A stretch of DNA of 49,985 bases from MFZZ01 sp964610165 (lineage in GTDB: Bacteria; Patescibacteriota; Microgenomatia; UBA1406; GWC2-37-13). Under the pieces are notes generated by a model. That model ran no database searches and had not been told where the DNA came from. It was given only the letters and a program-made list of their open reading frames with translations. Location: assembly GCA_964610165.1 (NCBI GenBank), contig CAZSUZ010000008.1, positions 1 through 49,985 on the forward strand, written 5' to 3'. Of this stretch, positions 41,600 through 48,278 are shown in pieces. The translations under genes were made by a program, and so were the position numbers. Position 1 is the stretch's first letter. Each line of letters opens with the position of its first letter.

Positions 41600-42220
41600 C
41601 AATATATTCAGCAGTTCTTCCGGATGTTGAATTAAATAAGATGGATTATGCTTTCCCAAAATACCAACCTCATTAAATCCCCAAGCAACAGAAATTATAG
41701 ACATATCAATCTTTTGGCAACTTTGAATATCTCGAACTTCATCTCCCACATAAATTGTTTTTGATTTTTCCAAATTATGTTCTTCTAGCAGATGATTTAG
41801 TGCTTTATCTTTCCCAAATAAATTTTTTTCACTATGAATAAATGCAAATAACTCAAGTTTATGCTTTTTTAAAAAATATTCTACATTTTCAGCATTATTT
41901 GAAGTCAAAATACCTAACTTATATTTTTTACTTAATTGCTCTAACACTTCTTTCATACCACTTATTGGTTCCAATTCATGAACGTATTTTTTAAATAAAC
42001 TTCTTCCTTCAAAAAGTAAAAATGGAATTTTATGAAATGGAATTTGAAAATAGGAAAGTAACTCAAAAGGTTTCATTGTTCGTAGTATTGAAATATCTGC
42101 TTCTGGAATAGATTTTAAATTATATTTTTCTGCAAGTTCATTATAAATACGAAAGGTAATAATATATGAATCTGCAATTGTTCCATCGAAATCGAAAATA
42201 ATAGTTTTATAATATTTCAT
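41597..42220 (-). CDS. HAD-family phosphatase (phosphoglycolate-phosphatase-like)
   Basis: A 207-residue haloacid-dehalogenase-type hydrolase. Motif I is D10-F-D12-G-T (FDFDGTIADS), with D10 the nucleophile; motif II is LGILTSNN, motif III the Lys of FGKDKALNHLL, and motif IV is VGDEVRDIQSC. The helical cap between residues 18 and 85 places it with the Gph-like subgroup. The substrate is unknown. It is divergent from tmk and ends 10 bases before the DUF1189 start. Confidence 0.87.
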   Translation of the reverse strand: MKYYKTIIFDFDGTIADSYIITFRIYNELAEKYNLKSIPEADISILRTMKPFELLSYFQIPFHKIPFLLFEGRSLFKKYVHELEPISGMKEVLEQLSKKYKLGILTSNNAENVEYFLKKHKLELFAFIHSEKNLFGKDKALNHLLEEHNLEKSKTIYVGDEVRDIQSCQKIDMSIISVAWGFNEVGILGKHNPSYLIQHPEELLNIL

Positions 42221-42231
42221 AATTTGTTGAA

Positions 42232-42260
42232 TTGTTCTTACATTATCTATGTTGTATCAT
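42232..42260 (+). promoter_or_regulatory. Promoter of leaderless tmk
   Basis: TTGTTC at 42232-42237, a 17-base spacer and TATCAT at 42255-42260, then six bases to the ATG at 42267. Confidence 0.5.
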
Positions 42261-42266
42261 AACAGT

Positions 42267-42956
42267 ATGCAAGAAATAAAAAAAGGCCGTTTTATTGTTA
42301 TAGAGGGTGGTGACGGTTCTGGAAAAGGAACACAGACAGAGCTTCTTGTCAATTATTTAAAAGAACATTCAATTCCCTTTGCACATTTAGATTTCCCAAA
42401 CTATGACTCTTTCTTTGGTAAATTAACAGCTAAATTTTTACGAGGTGAACTTGGCAAGCTTGATGAAGTGTCACCTTATTTTGCATCATTACCCTTTGCA
42501 CTTGATCGTAATGCTTCAAAACATATAATTCAAGAACATCTTAATGAAGGTAAAATAGTTGTAGCAAATAGATATGTATCTTCTAATATGGCACATCAAG
42601 GAAGTAAAATAGCAGATACCAAAGAACGAAACGATTTTATAGCATGGCTTACGGAACTTGAATACTCTGTTCATAACATTCCACAACCCGACGTACATAT
42701 ATTTCTTTATATGCCTTGGCAAAAAGCTAAAGAGCTTACTATGCAAAAAAATGAACGTTCTTATTTACAAGGTGGCACACAAGATATTCAAGAAGCAGAT
42801 GATAATCATAGAATAAAAACCGAAGAAATGTACACATTACTTGCTACTAATCCTTCTTGGCATACTATCAACTGCGTAGAACATGATACAATTGTATCAA
42901 AGGAGCAAATTCATAAATCAATCATTACATTGCTCAAAAAGGATGGCATAATTTAA
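42267..42956 (+). CDS. tmk: Thymidylate kinase
   Basis: Converts dTMP to dTDP. The 229-residue product has the P-loop E13-GGDGSGKGTQ, the DRY-like motif ANRYVSSNMAHQGSK and a C-terminal lid region. FDR-type residues for dTMP appear in LPFALDRNASKH. It is a little longer than E. coli Tmk (213) and resembles the eukaryotic/archaeal-like thymidylate kinases in details such as VANRYVSSN. ATG at 42267 is preferred over an in-frame ATG at 42249 because the -10 box lies between them. It is followed four bases later by the Ig-like protein. Confidence 0.9.
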   Translation: MQEIKKGRFIVIEGGDGSGKGTQTELLVNYLKEHSIPFAHLDFPNYDSFFGKLTAKFLRGELGKLDEVSPYFASLPFALDRNASKHIIQEHLNEGKIVVANRYVSSNMAHQGSKIADTKERNDFIAWLTELEYSVHNIPQPDVHIFLYMPWQKAKELTMQKNERSYLQGGTQDIQEADDNHRIKTEEMYTLLATNPSWHTINCVEHDTIVSKEQIHKSIITLLKKDGII

Positions 42957-42960
42957 ATAT

Positions 42961-43374
42961 ATGGACAAAAAAATTCTCATATTTGGTATGTTGTTCATGA
43001 TTATATTTGTTGCGTATATTGTAATTACAATATTCAAAATACCAATCTTTTCTTTAACACAAGCAGCAAATGAAAATAAAGAAGCAGATATTTCAACTTC
43101 ATTAATTTTCGCATGGCCACTTGAAGTAAAAGCTGATGGAAAAGAAAGAAGTGAAGTAAGCGTATTTATAAGAGATAATAATGGTCGTGGAATACCTGAA
43201 AAAGATGTACGACTTTCTGCTTCTTTAGGTGATATTCAAAGCACACAATCCCAAACAGATAGTCAAGGTAAAATTGTATTCTACATTTCATCTACCACAA
43301 ATGGTGTTGCACAAATAGAGGCATTGGTAGATAATAGAAAGCTACAGAAGACAATTTCTGTTAAATTTGAATAA
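42961..43374 (+). CDS. Membrane-anchored Ig-like (Big_1/invasin-type) domain protein
   Basis: A 137-residue protein with one N-terminal membrane helix (about residues 4-26), a short linker, and one Ig-like domain: LEVKADGKERSEVSVFIRDN, GRGIPEKDVRLSASLGDIQS, TDSQGKIVFYISSTTNGVAQIEA. This is the Big_1 pattern of adhesins and surface proteins, in a single copy. It probably sits on the outer face of the membrane. It follows tmk by four bases; no functional link is evident. Confidence 0.78.
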   Translation: MDKKILIFGMLFMIIFVAYIVITIFKIPIFSLTQAANENKEADISTSLIFAWPLEVKADGKERSEVSVFIRDNNGRGIPEKDVRLSASLGDIQSTQSQTDSQGKIVFYISSTTNGVAQIEALVDNRKLQKTISVKFE

Positions 43375-43386
43375 AATTATTAGTTA

Positions 43387-43449
43387 AGCTATTAGGAATA
43401 GTCATTTAACGTATTAGATACAAAATCTAAAAACTAATTCCTACAAGCT
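43387..43449 (+). promoter_or_regulatory. Nested hairpins in the galU leader
   Basis: An outer stem, AGCT-x-x-TAGGAAT (43387-43399) with ATTCCTA-x-x-AGCT (43437-43449), has a 2x2 internal loop and encloses TTAGAT (43414-43419) with ATCTAA (43425-43430). The structure ends 13 bases before the galU ATG. Its role is unknown. Confidence 0.4.
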
Positions 43450-43462
43450 AATAAGCTAAATT

Positions 43463-44332
43463 ATGAAAATCACAAAAGCAGTTATTCCAGCAGCAGGCTT
43501 TGGTACACGTTTTTTACCACAAACAAAAGCAATGCCAAAAGAAATGCTCCCAATTGTAGATAAACCAGTTATTCAATATGTTGTTGAAGAATTAGTCGCA
43601 TCAGGAATTACAGATATTATCATTGTCACTGGTTGGCATAAACGTTCTATAGAAGATCATTTTGATTATCCAAATGAACTAATAAAAACGCTTGAAGAAC
43701 AAGGTAAACATAATTTAGTGGATGAAGTAAAAAGAACAGCACAACTTGCCAACTTTATATATATCCGCCAAAAAGGTCCATACGGCAATGGTACTCCAGT
43801 TCTGTGTGCTAAACCTATTATTGGTGATGAACCTTTTGTGGTTATTTGGGGTGATGAATTTATATATTCAAAACCTCCACGTGCAAAACAGTGTATTGAA
43901 ATTTATGAAAAATATCATGATCCAGTTATTTCTGCAGTTCGGGTACCTGAAAAAGATGTTTCACGTTATGGCATTGTTGACGCTATAAATGTAGAAGACA
44001 ATGTCTGGCAAATAAAAGAACTTATTGAAAAACCAAGTATCGATGAGGCTCCTTCAAATTTAGCAGCACACGGATGTTACGTACTTACACCTGACATTTT
44101 TGAAATACTCAGTAGCCTAAAACCAGGTAAAAGTAACGAAATATGGCTAACTGATGCTATACGTGAATTAATGAAGAAAAGACCAATTTACGCATGCGAA
44201 ATTCAAAATGGAAAGTATTACGATACTGGCAATAAACTTGAATACATGAAAACTGTTGTGGATTTAGCTCTACAACATCCAGAAATTGGTGGTGACTTTA
44301 AAACATATTTAAAAACACTAAAACTGTCATAA
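43463..44332 (+). CDS. galU: UTP-glucose-1-phosphate uridylyltransferase
   Basis: Makes UDP-glucose for surface polysaccharides. The 289-residue protein has the nucleotidyltransferase signature AAGFGTRFLPQTKAMPKEMLPI at residues 9-30, the VVEELVASGITDIIIVTG block, and the sugar-binding stretch IEKPSIDEAPSNLAAHGCYV. Length and motifs are normal. With the O-antigen-ligase-like protein it shows capacity for glycan assembly. No SD; a structured leader lies upstream. Confidence 0.94.
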   Translation: MKITKAVIPAAGFGTRFLPQTKAMPKEMLPIVDKPVIQYVVEELVASGITDIIIVTGWHKRSIEDHFDYPNELIKTLEEQGKHNLVDEVKRTAQLANFIYIRQKGPYGNGTPVLCAKPIIGDEPFVVIWGDEFIYSKPPRAKQCIEIYEKYHDPVISAVRVPEKDVSRYGIVDAINVEDNVWQIKELIEKPSIDEAPSNLAAHGCYVLTPDIFEILSSLKPGKSNEIWLTDAIRELMKKRPIYACEIQNGKYYDTGNKLEYMKTVVDLALQHPEIGGDFKTYLKTLKLS

Positions 44333-44399
44333 TTGATAGAAATTATTTTTGTAGCATAACTGAAGTAGCTAGAAAGATCTAAACTAATAGCTAATTCTG

Positions 44400-44427
44400 T
44401 TGCTTTTTGTCATTTTTTTGTTACAAT
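44400..44427 (+). promoter_or_regulatory. Promoter of rpsB
   Basis: TTGCTT at 44400-44405, a 16-base spacer and TACAAT at 44422-44427, then eight bases to the ATG at 44436. Confidence 0.55.
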
Positions 44428-44435
44428 AAATGCTT

Positions 44436-45176
44436 ATGTTGAATCAAACACAAACTAAAGAAATCGAAAAACTATTTGAATTAGGAGCTCATCTTGGTCA
44501 TAAAAAAAATAGACTTGATCCAAAAGCTCGAAAAAATGTATATAAAATAGAAAATGGAACTTCCATAATTGATCTTACAAAAACTGTTGCACAACTAGAA
44601 AAAGCACAAAACTTTCTTAAAGAAGAAGCAAAAAAAGGAACTACTATTCTTGCTGTTGGAACAAAAAAAGTTGCAAGTACAATTCTTAAAGATCTTGCTT
44701 CCGAAAAGAAAATCCCTTACATGACAAGTAAATGGCTTCCAGGACTTCTTACTAACTTTGGAACTCTTAATAATAATGTCAAAAAGCTAACAAAATTAAA
44801 ACAAGAACAAGATTCAGGAGCTTGGGATAAATTAGTTAAACACGAACGAATGGAGCTTGCAAAAAAAATTACAAAACTTGAAAAATTATATGGTGGACTT
44901 GAAACATTAGAATCACGTCCAGCAATTTTAATTGTTGTTGATCCTAAAAAGGAAAAAAATGCAGTTAAAGAAGCTCAATCCTTTAAAATTCCTGTTGTCG
45001 CTTTAGTAGATACAAACGCAAATCCAGATACTCTTGAATATCCTGTTGTTGCAAACGATGATGCTGCTGAAGTTGTTGAATATATAATGTCTTCATTACT
45101 TTCAACTTATGCAGATGCTTACGTAGCACCACAAAAGAAAGCACAAGAAATTACAGAAGAACAGCAAGTTAGTTAA
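44436..45176 (+). CDS. rpsB: Ribosomal protein S2
   Basis: Small-subunit protein of 246 residues from the ATG at 44436; an in-frame ATG two codons earlier is too close to the -10 box. ELGAHLGHKKNRLDPKARKN, the GTSIIDLTKT strand and the ILIVVDPKKEKNAVKEA block are all diagnostic. It heads the classic rpsB-tsf-frr cluster, with tsf 18 bases downstream. Confidence 0.96.
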   Translation: MLNQTQTKEIEKLFELGAHLGHKKNRLDPKARKNVYKIENGTSIIDLTKTVAQLEKAQNFLKEEAKKGTTILAVGTKKVASTILKDLASEKKIPYMTSKWLPGLLTNFGTLNNNVKKLTKLKQEQDSGAWDKLVKHERMELAKKITKLEKLYGGLETLESRPAILIVVDPKKEKNAVKEAQSFKIPVVALVDTNANPDTLEYPVVANDDAAEVVEYIMSSLLSTYADAYVAPQKKAQEITEEQQVS

Positions 45177-45194
45177 TAGTTATTCCTTATATTT

Positions 45195-45656
45195 ATGGCT
45201 ATCGATTTTGATTTACTCAAAAAATTACGTGCGGAGACTGGCATTTCTTTTTCGTTATGTAAAAAAGCATTGGAAGAAACTAATAATAATATTGAAGAAG
45301 CAAAAAAGAAATTAAATGAATGGAGTATCAAAAAAGCTGCAGATAAAGCAGATAGAGAAGCTGGACAAGGTGGTATTTTTTCCTATGTACACCATAATAA
45401 AAAGGTTGCTTCATTACTAGAACTTCGTTCTGAAACTGACTTTGTTTCCGGAAATGCAGAATACCAACAATTAGGCGCAGAACTTGCAATGCAAATTGCA
45501 TCTGTTCCTGCAAAAGACATTGAAGAATTTTTAACACAACCATACATTCGTGATCCTAAAAAAGCAATAAAAGATCTTATTCAGGAAGCAGTCTTAAAAT
45601 TTGGAGAAAATATTCAAATCGCACGTTTTATTCGCTGGGAATTAGGTGAAAAATAA
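45195..45656 (+). CDS. tsf: Elongation factor Ts, short form
   Basis: Guanine-nucleotide exchange factor for EF-Tu. At 153 residues it is about half the length of the E. coli protein. It has the UBA-like N-domain (LLKKLRAETGISFSLCKKAL), the key TDFVSGN motif that contacts EF-Tu, and one core subdomain ending in IARFIRWELGE. The second core repeat and coiled coil are absent, as in the short Thermus-type factor. pyrH, which usually follows, is not here. Confidence 0.93.
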   Translation: MAIDFDLLKKLRAETGISFSLCKKALEETNNNIEEAKKKLNEWSIKKAADKADREAGQGGIFSYVHHNKKVASLLELRSETDFVSGNAEYQQLGAELAMQIASVPAKDIEEFLTQPYIRDPKKAIKDLIQEAVLKFGENIQIARFIRWELGEK

Positions 45657-45700
45657 GATTACTTACGTCTTGCTGAATTTATTTCAGAATCTAAATATTT

Positions 45701-45709
45701 TGATATAAT
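45701..45709 (+). promoter_or_regulatory. Extended -10 for leaderless frr
   Basis: TGATATAAT (TG at 45701-45702, TATAAT at 45704-45709), with six bases to the ATG at 45716. Confidence 0.65.
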
Positions 45710-45715
45710 CATTTT

Positions 45716-46270
45716 ATGGACTCTTTCATTTCAGACTTTAAAACAACTACACAAGAAGCAATCTTAACTGCTCAAGAAGAATTAAAAGGTATTCGAACTG
45801 GTCGAGCCAATGCAGGTATGATTGAAAATCTTCCTATCGAAGCCTACGGTTCTAAAATGAAACTAAAAGAAATTGCAACTATTACAACAGAAGGTTCTGC
45901 CGCATTAGTTGTTGTACCGTTTGATCCATCAACCGTTTCAGATATTGAAAAAGGTATTTTATCTTCTCCTTTGGGTTTTAGTCCTAAAACAGAAGGGAAT
46001 AAAATGTATATTCGCATTCCACCACTTTCAGAAGAACAACGCATTAAATACACAAAACTCGCAGGACAAATTGTAGAAGACATTAAAAATATGGTTCGAC
46101 GAGAAAGAGAAGAAATACGAAAAAAAGTAAAACGTATGTTTGATGCAAAAGAAATGACTGAGGACGAAAAGTTTAGATTAGAAAAAGAGGTTGATACAAT
46201 AACTACAAATATAACCAACGACCTTCAATCATTACGAGAAAAAAAAGAGAAAGAAATAATGGAGGTATAA
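45716..46270 (+). CDS. frr: Ribosome recycling factor
   Basis: Releases ribosomes after termination together with EF-G. The 184-residue product matches the family throughout: LKGIRTGRANAGMIENLPIE, LVVVPFDPSTVSDIEKGI, IRIPPLSEEQRIKYTKLAGQ and the long helices ending REKKEKEIMEV. Normal length. It has its own extended -10 and no SD. Confidence 0.96.
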   Translation: MDSFISDFKTTTQEAILTAQEELKGIRTGRANAGMIENLPIEAYGSKMKLKEIATITTEGSAALVVVPFDPSTVSDIEKGILSSPLGFSPKTEGNKMYIRIPPLSEEQRIKYTKLAGQIVEDIKNMVRREREEIRKKVKRMFDAKEMTEDEKFRLEKEVDTITTNITNDLQSLREKKEKEIMEV

Positions 46271-46285
46271 CCCATTAAATTTGTG

Positions 46286-46291
46286 TATAAT
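46286..46291 (+). promoter_or_regulatory. -10 box for leaderless rseP
   Basis: TATAAT with five bases between it and the ATG at 46297. Confidence 0.6.
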
Positions 46292-46296
46292 GTAAC

Positions 46297-47373
46297 ATGC
46301 TTGCCGCTTTAACTTTTATTATTATCCTTATAATCTTAGTTGTTATTCATGAATTAGGGCATTTTATTGCTGCAAAAAAAAATGATGTCTACGTAGAAGA
46401 ATTTGGTGTTGGTTTTCCTCCTAAAGCATTTGGTCGTAAATTGGGTGAAACACTCTACACTGTAAACTGGCTTCCACTTGGAGGATTCGTAAAACTATAC
46501 GGTGAAGAATATCATGAAGAAGATAAATTAGAAAAAAAGCTTAAAATTCCTGCTTCCCGAGCCTTTGTAAATAAAAAACCTTGGCAAAAAACAATCATTA
46601 TTGTGGCAGGTGTTGTTATGAACTTTTTATTAGGATGGGTTATTATTTCATATTTATTCACATCTGGCGTACCTATTCCAACTGGCGTTACAATTGTTGA
46701 AATTCAAAAAAATTCTCCTGCTCAAACTGCTGGTTTACAAAAAAATGACAGATTAGTTTCTATTTCCAAAGATACAGTAACTATTCCTATTACAACAACT
46801 TATGAATTAGTAAGTGCTACTAAACAATTCTCAGGTCAACAAGTAGCATTAACGGTAAATCGTAAAGGTACAAATAAAACAGTACAAATAGAAGCACGAA
46901 CAAATCCTCCAAAAAATCAAGGAGCATTTGGTATTGTCATTAATCAAAATGTAGAAATGCAAACCTACCCTTGGTATACAGCTCCTTTTTATGGACTTCA
47001 AAGAGCATTTGAAATGACACGTATGATTGCTGTAGAAATTTTAAAAATTCCATATCAATTAATAACACAACAAAAAACTGATGTAGAATTTTCTGGCCCT
47101 GTAGGTATTGCAAAAGTAGTTGGAGAAGCCAGACAATATGGCATTAAACCATTACTAGAAATTATGGCATTACTTTCTTTAAATTTAGCAGTTATTAATA
47201 TTTTACCTTTCCCAGCACTGGACGGCGGAAGATTAGTATTTATTATATATGAATGGGTTAGTGGTAAAAGGCCTAATCAAAACTTTGAAAAATATATGAA
47301 TTTAGCTGGTATTATTATACTTTTATCTTTAAGTGCTGTGATAACAATTTATGATGTTTTAAAACTACTATGA
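46297..47373 (+). CDS. rseP: Site-2 zinc metalloprotease (RseP/RasP family)
   Basis: Intramembrane protease of the M50 family, 358 residues. The zinc motif is H18-E-L-G-H22 in the first membrane helix. One PDZ domain (about 125-200; VEIQKNSPAQTAGLQKNDRL) follows, and the second catalytic motif NILPFPALDGGRL lies near residue 310. The family cleaves membrane-bound regulators and signal-peptide remnants. The following gene overlaps its stop by four bases (ATGA), so the two are translationally coupled. Confidence 0.94.
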   Translation: MLAALTFIIILIILVVIHELGHFIAAKKNDVYVEEFGVGFPPKAFGRKLGETLYTVNWLPLGGFVKLYGEEYHEEDKLEKKLKIPASRAFVNKKPWQKTIIIVAGVVMNFLLGWVIISYLFTSGVPIPTGVTIVEIQKNSPAQTAGLQKNDRLVSISKDTVTIPITTTYELVSATKQFSGQQVALTVNRKGTNKTVQIEARTNPPKNQGAFGIVINQNVEMQTYPWYTAPFYGLQRAFEMTRMIAVEILKIPYQLITQQKTDVEFSGPVGIAKVVGEARQYGIKPLLEIMALLSLNLAVINILPFPALDGGRLVFIIYEWVSGKRPNQNFEKYMNLAGIIILLSLSAVITIYDVLKLL

Positions 47374-47918
47374 ATTTAAAATATAAAAACATTACCATTT
47401 CAGGGGGAGTTGCAGTTGGAAAAAATACATTATTAGATAATTTAAAACCAATTCTTGAACCATTAGGTTGGAAATTTACATCTGGTGGAAAAATTCTTCG
47501 AGATTTTACTAAAGAATATGTTCAACCACTTGCCAGTTTAGCTGACGATGATTTTCATAAACAATTAGATGATCGAACAAGAAATTTATTAGAAGAAGGA
47601 AATTATGTTATAGAAGCTTGGCTTGCTGGTTTTATGGCAAAAGATAGGACAGATACTCTACGCATTTTATTAACTTGTTCTAATGATGCATTACGAGTCG
47701 ATCGTGTTGCAAATCGAGATAAAGTTACTATTGAACAAGCAAAAGACTATATTAAAGATCGCGAAGAAAATAATATTAAAGAATGGAAACGTATTTATGG
47801 TGATCATGATTTTTTTAAACCAGAGTATTATCACTTAGTGGTTGATACATATTCTTTTGGTCCACAAGAAACGGCACAAAAAGTGTTAGCTTTATTAGGT
47901 TATACATATAATAAATAA
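47370..47918 (+). CDS. Cytidylate-kinase-like nucleotide kinase
   Basis: A 182-residue P-loop kinase. The N-terminus NITISGGVAVGKNTLLDNL carries the Walker A (GGVAVGKN, with Asn after Lys, where Ser/Thr is usual). LGWKFTSGGKILRDF resembles the CMP-kinase and archaeal-type cytidylate-kinase region for monophosphate binding, and the lid NRDKVTIEQAKDYIKDREENN matches the R-x-x-D-R-x-x (cytidylate-kinase-like) pattern. It overlaps the rseP stop by four bases. Because pyrH is missing from this cluster, a role in pyrimidine monophosphate phosphorylation is attractive, but the substrate is not proven by sequence. Confidence 0.78.
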   Translation: MNLKYKNITISGGVAVGKNTLLDNLKPILEPLGWKFTSGGKILRDFTKEYVQPLASLADDDFHKQLDDRTRNLLEEGNYVIEAWLAGFMAKDRTDTLRILLTCSNDALRVDRVANRDKVTIEQAKDYIKDREENNIKEWKRIYGDHDFFKPEYYHLVVDTYSFGPQETAQKVLALLGYTYNK

Positions 47919-47946
47919 TTATTACATCACTTTTATATATTCGTAC

Positions 47947-47952
47947 TATAAT
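47947..47952 (+). promoter_or_regulatory. -10 box for the leaderless DUF4342 gene
   Basis: TATAAT with six bases between it and the ATG at 47959. Confidence 0.6.
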
Positions 47953-47958
47953 ATAGTT

Positions 47959-48234
47959 ATGACACAAGAAAAAACATTTACAGAAACCATGAAAGTTACC
48001 GGAGAAAATCTGCTCGATACTGTTAAAAAACTTTTACATGAAGGAAATGTTCGAAAAATCCAAATTGTTGATAAAAACGGAAAAACTGTTTTCGATTTTC
48101 CAATGACATTTGGTGTAGTTGGTGCTTTAATTTCTGCACCACTTGCTATTTTAGCAACACTTATTGTTCTTGCTAAAGAATACACAATCAAAGTAGAACG
48201 TACAGAAGAGAAACCTACTAAAAGATTAAATTAA
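47959..48234 (+). CDS. DUF4342-family protein (91 aa)
   Basis: Small protein with an N-terminal helical part, TMKVTGENLLDTVKKLLHEGN, then VRKIQIVDKNGKTVFDFPMT and one hydrophobic helix, FGVVGALISAPLAILATLIVLA, with a basic tail. This helix, HEGNVR turn, strand and membrane-helix order is the DUF4342 pattern. Function unknown; probably membrane-attached with the N-terminal part in the cytoplasm. It lies between the nucleotide-kinase gene and proS. Confidence 0.8.
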   Translation: MTQEKTFTETMKVTGENLLDTVKKLLHEGNVRKIQIVDKNGKTVFDFPMTFGVVGALISAPLAILATLIVLAKEYTIKVERTEEKPTKRLN

Positions 48235-48278
48235 TAACATACAGTTTAGACTGATCTTGTGGTACAATAACTTCAACT

